Source: Gluconacetobacter entanii (GTDB lineage: Bacteria; Pseudomonadota; Alphaproteobacteria; Acetobacterales; Acetobacteraceae). From it: a DNA stretch of 64,000 nucleotides. How positions within the stretch are numbered: position 1 is the stretch's first letter; each line of letters starts with the position of its first letter. Shown piece by piece: positions 48,010-57,523 of this stretch. The stretch lies in contig NZ_NKUF01000013.1 of NCBI RefSeq assembly GCF_003206495.1, positions 1-64,000 on the forward strand. Direction: 5' to 3'. Made by a program: the position numbers and the translations under genes. The notes under the pieces were generated by a model that saw only the letters and a program-made list of their open reading frames with translations, did not search any database and was not told the DNA's origin.

Positions 48010-49113
48010 ATGAATATCAGTGGCCAGCTTGTCCTTGAGGACCGGATCATCGGTGCGTCGATGTCCTTTGACGGCATGATCGGGGACATCACGCCCAGCG
48101 CGAATGCCCCCGAACGTTATATCCTGCCCGGCTTCATCGACGGCCATGTGCATGGCGGGGACGGGGCGGATACGATGGATGGGGTGGATGCCATCCACCG
48201 CCTGTCGCGCTTCCATCTGGCGCATGGCACCACGACCATCCTGCCCACCACGATCACACGCCCATGGGCCGATGTGATGGATGCGCTCAACGCCGTGGCG
48301 GAAGTCTGGCGCAATGTCATCCCCGATGGCCCGCTGGTCCATGGCGCGCATCTGGAGGGGCCGTTCGTCAGCCCGCATCGCCTTGGCGCGCAGCCACCAT
48401 TCGCGATCGCCCCCGATCCGGTCCATGTCGGGGAAGCCATCGCCACCGGCGTGGTGCGGGTCGTGACCCTTGCCCCGGAACTGGAGCATGCGCAGACCGC
48501 GATGGAAACCTTCGCCCGTGCCGGCGTGCGCGTCAGCCTGGGGCATACGGTCACCGATTACGAAGGGGCGGAGCGCGCGATCTGCCGTATCTGTGCGGCG
48601 GGTGGCGTGGCGGGGGCGACGCATCTGTTCAATGCGATGGCCCCGATCGAAAGCCGTCGTCCCGGCCCGGTCACGGCACTGATGTGCAGCGACGAAGCCT
48701 ATGCCGAGATGATTTTTGACACCCACCATGTCCATCCCGCGACCTTCCGCCTGGCGCATCGCGTCATGGGATCGCGGCTGCTGTTCGTAACCGACGCCAT
48801 GCGCGGGACCGGCGGTGGTGACGGGATCAGCCAGCTTGGCGGCCAGACCGTGCATATCAGGGATGGCGTGGCGCGGCTGGATAACGGGGCGCTGGCGGGC
48901 AGTGTGCTGACGCTGGATGTCGCCGTGCGCAACGCGGTCGCGGCGGGAAAGTCACTCTCCGACGCCGCCGCCCTCGTCAGCACCAACGCCGCGCGGTATC
49001 TGGGGCTGGAGGATCGCGGTCGCCTCGCCAGTGGCTGCCGTGCCGATTTCGTGGTCATGAACAGCGCATTGCAGATCGAGGAAGTCTGGGTCGGCGGACG
49101 GCGTCTGCGCTGA
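48010..49113 (+). CDS. nagA: N-acetylglucosamine-6-phosphate deacetylase NagA
   Basis: 367 residues of the amidohydrolase superfamily. ILPGFIDGHVHGGDGADTMD contains the HxH-like metal region, followed by HGAHLEGPFVSPHRLGAQ, SLGHTVTDYEGAERA, GATHLFNAMAPIESR and DAMRGTGGGDG with the catalytic Asp. It removes acetate from GlcNAc-6-phosphate, giving GlcN-6-phosphate for NagB. It precedes the second GH20 gene by 18 bases. Confidence 0.93.
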   Translation: MNISGQLVLEDRIIGASMSFDGMIGDITPSANAPERYILPGFIDGHVHGGDGADTMDGVDAIHRLSRFHLAHGTTTILPTTITRPWADVMDALNAVAEVWRNVIPDGPLVHGAHLEGPFVSPHRLGAQPPFAIAPDPVHVGEAIATGVVRVVTLAPELEHAQTAMETFARAGVRVSLGHTVTDYEGAERAICRICAAGGVAGATHLFNAMAPIESRRPGPVTALMCSDEAYAEMIFDTHHVHPATFRLAHRVMGSRLLFVTDAMRGTGGGDGISQLGGQTVHIRDGVARLDNGALAGSVLTLDVAVRNAVAAGKSLSDAAALVSTNAARYLGLEDRGRLASGCRADFVVMNSALQIEEVWVGGRRLR

Positions 49114-49131
49114 TCGCGGGGCGGCCGGGGC

Positions 49132-51204
49132 ATGGCGGGGGAACGGGTATTGGCTTTTTTACATATGCGCCATGCGCTTGTTGCTGCGGCAATACTTGTC
49201 ACACCCTGCATTGCGATGGCTGCGCCCGCGCTGATACCGATGCCCGCATCCTATGTTCCCGGTGCCCGCCCCATCACGCTGACCGGGCGGGTGGAGGTCA
49301 CATGGCCGCGCGTGCGCTCCCCGCTGCTCGACCGTGTCGTGGGGCGGTTTGAAAGGCGTCTGGATGTGCTTTCGGGACGTCGCTATGCCCCGGAATATGG
49401 CCCTGTCGTCCCGCTGCGGCTCCAGATCGACTGCACGGCGAAGGACCCGCACATGCTGTCGGTCGAAATGCGGGAGCATTATCACCTGCAGGTTGACGAT
49501 CATGGCGTGCTGCTGACGGCGGATGGACCTGCGGGCGTGATCCGGGGGCTGGCCACGCTGCTGCAGCTTGTGGACCATACGGCCGATGGCCCCGTGCTTG
49601 ATGCCGCCGTGATTGATGACCGGCCACGTTTCGCATGGCGTGGTCTCCTGATTGATGTCAGCCGCCATTTCATGACGCCCGCGACGCTGGAGCGCCAGAT
49701 TGACGCGATGGAGCTTGCAAAGCTCAATGTCCTGCACCTCCATCTTTCGGACGGGCAGTCATTCCGGGTTGAAAGCCATCGCTATCCGCGTATCCAGAAA
49801 ATAGCCGCGCGGGGGGAGTATTATACCCAAGGGCAGATCCGCGCCCTTGTGGCCTATGCGGCGGAACGGGCCATCCGCGTCGTGCCTGAATTCGACACGC
49901 CGGGCCATTCCTTCGCCCTGCTGACGGCCTATCCGCAATATGCGGCCCAGACGCCCGATGCGATGGACCAGCGGCAGGTCTATGTCGATGCATTCGATCC
50001 GACCCGGCCGGAAACCTACGTTTTCCTGCGCCATCTCTACCACGAAATGGCACGCCTGTTTCCCGATACCTATTTCCATGCGGGCGGGGACGAGGTGCGG
50101 GGATGGCAATGGACGCAAAATCCCCGCATCGCCGCCTACATGAAGGCGCATGGCTATGCCGACCCCAAGGCGTTGCAGGCGGCATTCACCGCGCGGATTG
50201 CCCGTATGCTGGAACATGATGGCAAGGTCATGATGGGCTGGGACGAAGTCAGCGAGGCCCCGGTGCCGCAAGGCGTGATGGTGGAGGCGTGGCGGGGTCA
50301 GAAATATGCCGCCTCCGCCGCGGCGGCGGGGCATCCTGTCGTGGTGTCGGCGGGCTACTACCTCGACCTGTTGCAGCCCGCGGCCGAGCATTATCGCGTG
50401 GACCCGACGGATACGCTGTCCGATGGCCAGAAAAAGCAGGTCATCGGGGCGGAGGCGGCGTTGTGGACCGAAACCGTGACCGAAGAGATGCTCGACGCGC
50501 GGTTATGGCCCCGCACGGCCGCCATTGCGGAGCGTTTCTGGTCGCTGCAGGATGTGCGTGATCCCGACAGCCTGTCCGCGCGCCTGCCTGTCATGCAGGA
50601 TGAACTGCAGGTGCTGGGCAACCGGGCGCAGGCGAATACGTACCGCATGGCGGCCCGCCTGGCGCCCGCCGATCCGCAACCGCTGCTGACATTGCTGTCG
50701 GTGACAGGGCCGGTGCGCAACTATGCCCGCAACCATCAGGCCTGGCAGTATCTGCACAAGGTGCCGATCACACAGCAGCAGTTCGACACGCCCGCCGATA
50801 TCGCCGCCCCGGACAGCTTCGCCGCGCAGGCGTTCAATCGCGATGTCCGCGCCTGTCTTGCGGGGCAGCATGCGTTGAAGACTGACCTGCGCGCCCGGCT
50901 TGTGGCGTGGCGTGACAATGATGCGGCGATGGTGCGCCTGGTGGCGCAGTATCCGGTGCTGCAGCCATTGCTGCCGGTGTCGGCCGAACTGGCGGCACTC
51001 GCACGCGCGGGACTGGCGGCGCTTGATGGTGGCGGCCACGGCTGGCGGGACAGTGCGCGCCATGCGATCACGCTGGCGCACCAGCAGATCGACGCCTCCG
51101 CCACGACAAAGGCGGCGCACACCATGGCACAACCGCCAGCCGATCTTGTGCAGGAGATCGTGCCGGGGATCGAGGCCCTTATGGCGTCGGGTCGGAAGAC
51201 CTGA
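49132..51204 (+). CDS. Exported GH20 beta-N-acetylhexosaminidase (second copy)
   Basis: 690 residues from 49132; an ATG at 49165 gives a shorter signal peptide (MRHALVAAAILVTPCIAMAAPA) and is equally possible. The catalytic pair is in HAGGDEVRGWQW (Asp320-Glu321, numbering from 49132), with DVSRHFMTPATLERQIDAMELAKLN and HLSDGQSFRVES. It closely parallels the copy at 34819 throughout, including the C-terminal region of alpha helices. It hydrolyses terminal GlcNAc in the periplasm. Its 3' end overlaps the convergent gntR gene by 26 bases. Confidence 0.9.
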   Translation: MAGERVLAFLHMRHALVAAAILVTPCIAMAAPALIPMPASYVPGARPITLTGRVEVTWPRVRSPLLDRVVGRFERRLDVLSGRRYAPEYGPVVPLRLQIDCTAKDPHMLSVEMREHYHLQVDDHGVLLTADGPAGVIRGLATLLQLVDHTADGPVLDAAVIDDRPRFAWRGLLIDVSRHFMTPATLERQIDAMELAKLNVLHLHLSDGQSFRVESHRYPRIQKIAARGEYYTQGQIRALVAYAAERAIRVVPEFDTPGHSFALLTAYPQYAAQTPDAMDQRQVYVDAFDPTRPETYVFLRHLYHEMARLFPDTYFHAGGDEVRGWQWTQNPRIAAYMKAHGYADPKALQAAFTARIARMLEHDGKVMMGWDEVSEAPVPQGVMVEAWRGQKYAASAAAAGHPVVVSAGYYLDLLQPAAEHYRVDPTDTLSDGQKKQVIGAEAALWTETVTEEMLDARLWPRTAAIAERFWSLQDVRDPDSLSARLPVMQDELQVLGNRAQANTYRMAARLAPADPQPLLTLLSVTGPVRNYARNHQAWQYLHKVPITQQQFDTPADIAAPDSFAAQAFNRDVRACLAGQHALKTDLRARLVAWRDNDAAMVRLVAQYPVLQPLLPVSAELAALARAGLAALDGGGHGWRDSARHAITLAHQQIDASATTKAAHTMAQPPADLVQEIVPGIEALMASGRKT

Positions 51205-51946
51205 GTTCGACTACGAAATCATACATATCCGCGCGGTAGGAGGAGTATGTGACCTCCAGCACGCGGCCATCGGCAAGGAAGGCGCGGCGTTCGATCTGCA
51301 GGATGGGCGCCGGCTGTTTCAGGTGCAGCCAGAGTGCTTCCTGCTGGGTTGCCAGCCCGGCGCGCAGGCGTTGCAGCGCGCGCACCGCCACCAGCCCCCG
51401 CGCCCGCAGCACGGCATAGAAGGAGTCCTGCACCAGATAGGGATCGGGCAGGTCGCGCGCCGTCACGATGGCGGTCTCCACCGCCATGGGTTCGTTATTG
51501 GCGGTCCGGATGAGTTTGAGGCGGATAATGCGCGTGCCCGGCGCGACCCCGAGGGCCATGGCCTCATCCGGTCCTGCCGTGGCATGCTGCCGGTCCAGCC
51601 AGTGCGAACCGGGGGTGAAGCCACGCGCACGCATGTCCTGTGAAAAGCCGCTCAGTTCCGAAAGCGGCTGGCTGAAACGTCCCGATACGAACGTGCCGGC
51701 CCCGGTCTTCTGGATCACGAGGCCTTCATGCACCAGCTTGGCCATGGCCTTGCGCACGGTCACGCGCGAAACCCCGGTCATGCTGGCCAGTTCACGCTCT
51801 GCCGGGATGGCGTCCCAGCGACGTAACTGGCTGCTTTCGATCATCTGCCGCAGCCGTGCCTCCAACTGGAGGTAGAGCGGCATGTGACTGGCGGGATCAA
51901 GCCGCAGTGCTTCCTCGAACCTTGCGTGATGCTCCACCCGGATCAA
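51179..51946 (-). CDS. GntR/HutC-family regulator (NagR-like)
   Basis: 255 residues. A GntR winged HTH (about 20-85: YLQLEARLRQMIESSQLRRWDAIPAERELASMTGVSRVTVRKAMAKLVHEGL) is followed by a UTRA effector domain (about 100-245). NagR and DasR of this class sense GlcN-6-P or GlcNAc-6-P and repress amino-sugar genes. The gene is coupled by ATGA to murQ and lies downstream of the AmiE-like gene, so autoregulation of the divergent amiE/SSS region is likely. Confidence 0.88.
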   Translation of the reverse strand: MIRVEHHARFEEALRLDPASHMPLYLQLEARLRQMIESSQLRRWDAIPAERELASMTGVSRVTVRKAMAKLVHEGLVIQKTGAGTFVSGRFSQPLSELSGFSQDMRARGFTPGSHWLDRQHATAGPDEAMALGVAPGTRIIRLKLIRTANNEPMAVETAIVTARDLPDPYLVQDSFYAVLRARGLVAVRALQRLRAGLATQQEALWLHLKQPAPILQIERRAFLADGRVLEVTYSSYRADMYDFVVELRSSDPTP

Positions 51947-52875
51947 TCCTTCCGCTCACCCGTCGCATCCATCTGCGCCTCGATCGTGCGCAGGTTGCCG
52001 TCATGGGCCGCCAGCAGTGGATCGATCCGGTCCGCGGCGATGCCCCAGCGCAGCATGACCGCGCGCTTGACGTTGAAGCCCGTCGCCTTGAGCGCATCCA
52101 TGGCCTGTTCCGCCGTGCTGGTGGTCAGGTTCTGCACCATGCGGCAGGCCCGGCGGCGCAGCTTTTCATTGACGACGCGCATGTCCACCATCTGCCCGCG
52201 ATAGGCATGGCCCATGCGGATCATCAGGGTGGTGGAAATCAGGTTGAGCGTGGCCTTCTGCGCGGTTCCGGCCTTCAGGCGCGTGGAGCCGGAAATGACT
52301 TCCGGTCCCGTCACGATCGAAATGCCGACTTCGGCCGCGCCCAGCAGCAGGCACGACGGATTGCAGGCAATGCCGATCGTCAGGCTGCCTGCCGCGCGTG
52401 CGGTTGCGATGGCGGAACAGGTATAGGGGGTGGAACCACTTGCCGCGATGCCGATGACCACGTCGTCCGGCCCCGGATTGTGGGCCATGATTTCGCTTTG
52501 GGCGACGTCCTTGCGGTCTTCCGCGCCCTCGGCGGCCTGATAGATCGCATCGTTGCCGCCCGCCAGCAGCAGGACAAGGCGCTCGGGCTCCCACCCGAAG
52601 GTCGGCAGCAGTTCCACCCCGTCCTGCATGCCGATGCGGCCCGATGTCCCTGCGCCGACATAAAACAGCCGTCCCCCCGCCAGAAGGCGGGGCAGGGCTG
52701 CGTTGACCGCACGTTCCAGTTCGGGGACGGCGGCGCGGACGGCGGCGACCGCACTCATCTGTGATTCCGCCAGCGCATCGAGGACCGATGAGACGGGCCA
52801 CAGGTCAACATCCGCGTAACGCGGATCCTGCCCCTCGGTCAGGACAGGAAGGGCAGGGGAGGAATTCGGGGTCAT
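51943..52875 (-). CDS. murQ: N-acetylmuramic acid 6-phosphate etherase MurQ
   Basis: 310 residues with a SIS fold. Signatures are FYVGAGTSGRIGMQDGVELL (near 70), GIAASGSTPYT and VTGPEVISGSTRLKAGTAQK (near 180), and MVDMRVVNEKLRRRA. It cleaves the lactyl ether of MurNAc-6-phosphate, giving GlcNAc-6-phosphate and D-lactate. It is the diagnostic enzyme of MurNAc catabolism and ties the island to peptidoglycan. Co-transcribed with the AmiE-like gene (38-base gap) and gntR. Confidence 0.95.
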   Translation of the reverse strand: MTPNSSPALPVLTEGQDPRYADVDLWPVSSVLDALAESQMSAVAAVRAAVPELERAVNAALPRLLAGGRLFYVGAGTSGRIGMQDGVELLPTFGWEPERLVLLLAGGNDAIYQAAEGAEDRKDVAQSEIMAHNPGPDDVVIGIAASGSTPYTCSAIATARAAGSLTIGIACNPSCLLLGAAEVGISIVTGPEVISGSTRLKAGTAQKATLNLISTTLMIRMGHAYRGQMVDMRVVNEKLRRRACRMVQNLTTSTAEQAMDALKATGFNVKRAVMLRWGIAADRIDPLLAAHDGNLRTIEAQMDATGERKD

Positions 52876-52913
52876 GGAAGCACGCGCTCCGGCAGTATCA
52901 AGGGTGGAAAAGG

Positions 52914-54095
52914 TCAGGACCGGGGTATGGAAAGGGCGGCAGCGGCAGCAGTTGCAACATCATGGCGCAGCTTGATGACATTGCCATGCCCATCGGGATG
53001 GACACGGTTGGCCAGGATCAGGACATAGGTATCGCTGTCGGGATCAAGCCACAGCGATGTCCCGGTAAAGCCGGTATGCCCGAACGACCCCACGGGAAAA
53101 CGCTCGCCCCGCGGCGATGAATAGGGCGTGGAGATGTCCCAGCCCAGTCCACGCAGGTCGGTCCTGCCCTGCGGCTGCTGTGGCGTGGTCATCATCATGA
53201 GCGTGCTGGTCTGCAGCGGGAACAGTGACGGCCTGCCCGCGCGCCGGTCCAGCAGCGCCTGCGCATAGACGCACATGTCGTCGGCCGTTGAAAACAGGCC
53301 CGCATGTCCCGCGACGCCGCCCATGCGCCGGGCGGACGGGTCATGCACCTGCCCGCGCAGCATCTGGCCGTTTTCATCGAACTGCGTCGGTGCGATGTGC
53401 GCGCGCCATGTTTCCGGCGGAAGGAAGCCTGACATGCGCATATTGAGCGGTGTCAGGATATAACGGCTGGCATAGGCATCGAGCGTCATGCCCGACAGCT
53501 TTTCCACCAGGAATCCCAGCGTGATGAAGTTGATGTCGCTATAGACGAACCCGCTGCCCGGCGGATGGTCGGGAACGGTGTTCATCGCCAGCCTGAAGGC
53601 CGCATCGCGGCCCTGCCACTTGTCCTGCAGGCCCAGATCGGGCCGCAGGCCGGAATAGTGGGTCAGCAGATGCCGGATCGTGATGCCGGATTTTCCCTGC
53701 GTCGCGAATTGCGGCAGGTAGCGGTACACCGGGTCGTCGAGGTTGAATCGTCCCTGTTCCCACAACTGCATCATGCTGGGTGCGGTGATGACCGCCTTGG
53801 TCAGGGATGCCATGTCGAACACGGTATCCCATGTCATGGCTTCGTGCGTGGGCGCAACGGACCGTTGCCCGTGGACGGAACGGTACACGACCTTTCCCGC
53901 ATGCCCGATGGCGCATACGACGCCCGGCGTGGCATGCGTGGTGACGGCCTGTTCAAGCAGGTGATCGACTTCCGCCATGTTCCGCGTCATGCGCTGTCCG
54001 TGGCTGGTGCGTGCGCATGCGCCAAGTGTTGCGGCCGTGGCGAGCAGCAGGGCGTGGCGGCGACGCAGGTGTCGTGTGGCAGGGAATGCGTGCAT
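52914..54095 (-). CDS. Beta-lactamase-fold serine hydrolase lipoprotein (AmiE-like amidase)
   Basis: 393 residues from the ATG at 54095; a longer frame to 54248 runs through operator-like sequence and is rejected. The N-terminus is a basic signal with lipobox LGAC27. The serine hydrolase motifs are SLTK (S97, K100), YSDIN as the YxN motif, and GHTGFTG in the KTG position. In Bacillus, AmiE (YbbE) sits with NamZ, NagZ and MurQ and removes the peptide from MurNAc. The same partners here suggest the same role; other esterase or D-Ala peptidase activity remains possible. Confidence 0.83.
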   Translation of the reverse strand: MHAFPATRHLRRRHALLLATAATLGACARTSHGQRMTRNMAEVDHLLEQAVTTHATPGVVCAIGHAGKVVYRSVHGQRSVAPTHEAMTWDTVFDMASLTKAVITAPSMMQLWEQGRFNLDDPVYRYLPQFATQGKSGITIRHLLTHYSGLRPDLGLQDKWQGRDAAFRLAMNTVPDHPPGSGFVYSDINFITLGFLVEKLSGMTLDAYASRYILTPLNMRMSGFLPPETWRAHIAPTQFDENGQMLRGQVHDPSARRMGGVAGHAGLFSTADDMCVYAQALLDRRAGRPSLFPLQTSTLMMMTTPQQPQGRTDLRGLGWDISTPYSSPRGERFPVGSFGHTGFTGTSLWLDPDSDTYVLILANRVHPDGHGNVIKLRHDVATAAAAALSIPRS

Positions 54096-54129
54096 GGTGC
54101 AGGGGATCCGCTGGCTGAAAGGCGTTGCA

Positions 54130-54140
54130 GTATCTGATAC
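54130..54140. promoter_or_regulatory. 11-bp perfect palindrome upstream of the AmiE-like gene
   Basis: GTATC-T-GATAC, 35 bases before the AmiE-like start. A GntR-family site is plausible given the regulator in the same operon. No consensus match was established. Confidence 0.35.
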
Positions 54141-54222
54141 AGGAATAATACCATTATGAAGTCGCAATAACAATGGCGTTTCATCATGTTTCAGGTACAC
54201 ATGCCTGCCGGGTGGAGCGGTG

Positions 54223-54283
54223 ACATAATCGTGAATGCAGGTTCCCATGGCAGGAAGGATGTATTTCCAGCAATTATGTCATT
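54223..54283. promoter_or_regulatory. Paired 9-bp inverted arms in the divergent amiE-like/SSS region
   Basis: TGACATAAT (54223-54231) and ATTATGTCA (54275-54283) are perfect complements with a 43-base spacer. Position between two divergent genes suggests a pair of operator half-sites allowing DNA looping. The identity of the binding protein is inferred only. Confidence 0.4.
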
Positions 54284-54384
54284 GCGTTAACGAAAGAAAA
54301 TTGTTTCGGAATCTGATGATTCCCGGCTTTCCTGTGGTATTGCTTTGGTTATATGATTTGTGTCCCTGAAATGATGGAATTGGC

Positions 54385-55848
54385 ATGTCTCCCATCGATC
54401 TCTCGATTATCTGCATCTACTGCCTGACGCTGCCGTTCATTGCCTTTTTCCTGTCCGGACGGCAGGAGTCCGTCTCCGCCTATGTCGGTGGGGGGCATGA
54501 CCTGCCGTGGTGGGTGATCTGCCTGTCGCTGGTGGCGACCGAAACCTCCACCCTTACGGTCATCAGCATCCCCGGCATCGCCTATGGGGACGGACTGGTC
54601 TTCGTCGGGCTTGCGATCGGCTATGTCATCGGGCGTTCACTGGTCGCATGGCTGTTCCTGCCACACTATTTCTCCGGGCAGTTCAGCAGTGTCTACCAGT
54701 ACCTGGGGCAGCGTTTCGGTACGTCAATGGAACGTACGGTCTCGGTCACGTTCCTGCTGATGCGCGTGCTGGCGGAAGGGATAAGGATGTTTGCCGGGAT
54801 GCTGCCGGTTGCGGCCATCCTTGCGGCCATGCATTTCCCGCTGCCACATTTCGTAGTGATGCTGATCATTGTCGGGCTGACCCTGTTCTATACGCTTTTT
54901 GGTGGCCTGCGCGCGGTGGTCTGGTCGGATGCGATACAGCTTGCCGTCTATGTCACCGGCGCTGCGGACTGTGTCTTCTTGCTGTACCACCATCAGACGG
55001 CGGCGCAGACGCATATGCTGGTGCATTCGTCGCGGTTCCACCTGTTCCAGAAATCCAGCCTGTTTTTCCTTAATCCCTATACCCCGCTCGCCGCCATCGT
55101 CGGCGGGGCCATCATGTCCATGGCGTCGCACGGGACCGACCAGTTGATGGTGCAGCGCATCCTTGCCGCACGGAACCTGCGCGATGCGCGCAAGGCGCTG
55201 ATTGGCAGCGGCTTCATGGTGGGGGGACTGTTCACGCTGCTGTCGCTGGTGGGAATCCTGCTATGGGCGCGAAATGGCGGGCGTCCGCTGGCGGAAGTGG
55301 GATTGGGGGCGTCGGATGAACTGTTTCCCGATTTCATTGTCCATGGCCTGCCGCATGGACTGGCCGGCCTGCTGATTGCCGGCCTGCTGAGTGCCACCAT
55401 GGGATCGCTGTCGGCGACGCTCAATTCCATGACCAGTGCGACGCTGCTTGATTTTTCCGCATTCTGCACATCGGTGACGAAACGCCTGCATATGGCGCCG
55501 CTGGCGTTCGCACGCCTGGTCACGCTGGCATGGGCCGCGATCCTTGTGCTGGCCGCGCTGGGTTTTTCACACAGCCACGGGCCTGCCGTCGTGTTCGGCC
55601 TGTCGGTGGCGGCATGTTCCTATGGCGCGATGCTGGGGGCGTTCGTGTTCGCCATGTTCGTGGCGCAGGCGGATGTGCGCGATGTCCTGCCCGCGTTCAT
55701 CCTGACGCTGCTGGTGGTGTGCGGCGTGATGATGTTTGTCCATCCCTATGGCCATGTCATTGCCTTTTCATGGCTGGTGCCGTTTGGTGTGGTGCTGATG
55801 TTCGCATTCGGCACGGTGTCGCGCCAGGTCCGGCGCCTGCGGGCATGA
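54385..55848 (+). CDS. Sodium:solute symporter of the MurNAc island
   Basis: 487 residues and about 13 TM segments. SSS-family signatures are SAYVGGGHDLPWWVICLSLVATETSTLT and GLLSATMGSLSATLNSMTSAT. It resembles the sialic-acid/sugar branch (SGLT/NanT-like) of the symporter family, not the MctP-like copy at 12569. It is divergent from the AmiE-like gene and shares its control region, so MurNAc, muropeptide-derived sugar or anhydro-MurNAc are reasonable substrates. No substrate can be read from the sequence. Confidence 0.8.
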   Translation: MSPIDLSIICIYCLTLPFIAFFLSGRQESVSAYVGGGHDLPWWVICLSLVATETSTLTVISIPGIAYGDGLVFVGLAIGYVIGRSLVAWLFLPHYFSGQFSSVYQYLGQRFGTSMERTVSVTFLLMRVLAEGIRMFAGMLPVAAILAAMHFPLPHFVVMLIIVGLTLFYTLFGGLRAVVWSDAIQLAVYVTGAADCVFLLYHHQTAAQTHMLVHSSRFHLFQKSSLFFLNPYTPLAAIVGGAIMSMASHGTDQLMVQRILAARNLRDARKALIGSGFMVGGLFTLLSLVGILLWARNGGRPLAEVGLGASDELFPDFIVHGLPHGLAGLLIAGLLSATMGSLSATLNSMTSATLLDFSAFCTSVTKRLHMAPLAFARLVTLAWAAILVLAALGFSHSHGPAVVFGLSVAACSYGAMLGAFVFAMFVAQADVRDVLPAFILTLLVVCGVMMFVHPYGHVIAFSWLVPFGVVLMFAFGTVSRQVRRLRA

Positions 55849-56027
55849 GGGATACCCGATGGCATGAACGTGGCCACGATGCGCGCCTTGCCGTCGTGCT
55901 GTCACGTTTGTGAAGGGGGAGAGGCGCTCTATCTCTTTATTCTGTGGTGGCGTGGCCTTTATGAATGTTCGCCCGAAGGAAATGTCCATGCCCGCATGGA
56001 TGTAAAATAAAGAAGCGGACCCAATAC

Positions 56028-57242
56028 ATGGCCAAAATCAAGGTAAAAAATCCCGTCGTTGAAATGGACGGGGATGAAATGACCCGCATTATCTGGCATT
56101 TCATCAAGGACCGCCTGATACTGCCGTACCTGGACATCGACCTTAAATATTTCGACCTCGGGATTGTCCATCGCGACGAAACGGATGACCGCGTGACGGT
56201 GGAGGCCGCCGAAGCCGTCCGCAAATATGGCGTGGGCGTCAAGTGCGCGACGATCACCCCCGATGAGGAGCGGGTCAAGGAGTTCGGCCTTAAGAAGATG
56301 TGGCGTTCGCCCAATGGCACGATCCGCAACATCCTTGATGGCACGATCTTCCGCGAACCCATCATCTGCGCGAACGTGCCGCGACTGGTGCCGCACTGGA
56401 CCAAGCCGATCGTCATCGGCCGCCATGCCTATGGTGACATCTACCGCGCCGCCGAAACCCGCATCCCCGGTCCCGGCAAGGTCACGCTGCGCTACCAGCC
56501 TGCCGATGGTGGGGAGGAGCAGGTGCTCGATGTGCATGATTTCAAGGGGCCGGGCGTGGCGCTGGGCATGCACAATACCCGTGCGTCCATCGAGGGGTTT
56601 GCCCGTGCGTCGCTGTACTATGGGCGGGACCGCAAGTTGCCGGTCTACCTGTCCACCAAGAACACCATTCTCAAGGCCTATGACGGGATGTTCAAGGATG
56701 TGTTCCAGGAGGTCTATGAGCGCGAATTCAAGGCGGATTTCGAAAAGCTGGGCCTGACCTACGAACATCGCCTGATCGACGACATGGTGGCCTGCGCGCT
56801 GAAATGGCAGGGGGGGTATGTCTGGGCGTGCAAGAACTATGACGGTGACGTGGAAAGCGACATCGTGGCGCAGGGCTTCGGCAGCCTTGGCCTGATTACG
56901 TCCGTGCTGCTCAACCCCACGGGCGACGTGGTGGAGGCCGAGGCCGCGCACGGCACGGTGACCCGCCATTTCCGCGAGCACCAGAAGGGACGCCCCACCA
57001 GCACCAACCCCATCGCCTCCATCTTCGCATGGACACGCGGACTGGCCTATCGAGGGCGTTTCGACAATACGCCCGACGTCATCCACTTTGCCGAGGCGCT
57101 GGAGCGTGTCTGCATCGAGACGGTCGAGGGCGGTGAAATGACCAAGGATCTTGCCCTGCTGGTTGGCAACGGGACGAAATGGCTGGACACGCAGCCGTTC
57201 CTTGACGTTCTCGACGCCCGCCTGCGCAAGAAACTGTCCTGA
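56028..57242 (+). CDS. icd: NADP-dependent isocitrate dehydrogenase
   Basis: 404 residues of the eukaryote-like dimeric IDH type. It opens [19 protein letters not shown] and carries [54 protein letters not shown] and [19 protein letters not shown], the substrate and NADP sites. It makes 2-oxoglutarate and NADPH in the TCA cycle. The start at 56028 (MAKIKVKN) agrees with the family; the frame extends to 55965. Transcribed alone, with a hairpin after the stop. Confidence 0.95.
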   Translation: MAKIKVKNPVVEMDGDEMTRIIWHFIKDRLILPYLDIDLKYFDLGIVHRDETDDRVTVEAAEAVRKYGVGVKCATITPDEERVKEFGLKKMWRSPNGTIRNILDGTIFREPIICANVPRLVPHWTKPIVIGRHAYGDIYRAAETRIPGPGKVTLRYQPADGGEEQVLDVHDFKGPGVALGMHNTRASIEGFARASLYYGRDRKLPVYLSTKNTILKAYDGMFKDVFQEVYEREFKADFEKLGLTYEHRLIDDMVACALKWQGGYVWACKNYDGDVESDIVAQGFGSLGLITSVLLNPTGDVVEAEAAHGTVTRHFREHQKGRPTSTNPIASIFAWTRGLAYRGRFDNTPDVIHFAEALERVCIETVEGGEMTKDLALLVGNGTKWLDTQPFLDVLDARLRKKLS

Positions 57243-57257
57243 TCCCTCCATCCGCAG

Positions 57258-57280
57258 CAGGCCCTGTGATCCGGGGCCTG
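57258..57280. terminator. Candidate hairpin after icd
   Basis: CAGGCCC-TGTGATCCG-GGGCCTG. A strong 7-bp GC stem 15 bases after the icd stop, but no T tract follows, so it may be a weak or Rho-assisted terminator. Confidence 0.45.
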
Positions 57281-57463
57281 TCCTGACCACGGTCCATGAA
57301 CGCCGTCGCCCGTCCGGGAGGCGGCGTTTGTGTTTGGGCCCGGTGCCCCATCCAGCCGGGCAAACCGCCGATCCCGGTGGGCGAATCGCAAGGCGCCGCC
57401 TGCGGGCGGGCAGTTCGCGCGGGCGTGTTCGCAAAAGGTGCAGAAAATCCTTCATCCCCCATT

Positions 57464-57486
57464 GATATTGAGAATTGTTCTCATAT
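57464..57486. promoter_or_regulatory. Fur-type iron box upstream of bfd
   Basis: TGAGAAT-T-GTTCTCA at 57469-57483, flanked by AT pairs, about 40 bases before the bfd start. It matches the 7-1-7 iron box form and the expected regulation of bfd by low iron. Confidence 0.7.
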
Positions 57487-57523
57487 ATGGTGAGGCGGAC
57501 TCGCGGCAATGGATGGGTGTTTC

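Noticed and set aside
54096-54248. N-terminal extension of the AmiE-like protein
   Set aside because: It would place about 50 non-conserved residues before a perfect lipoprotein signal and use operator-like sequence as coding.
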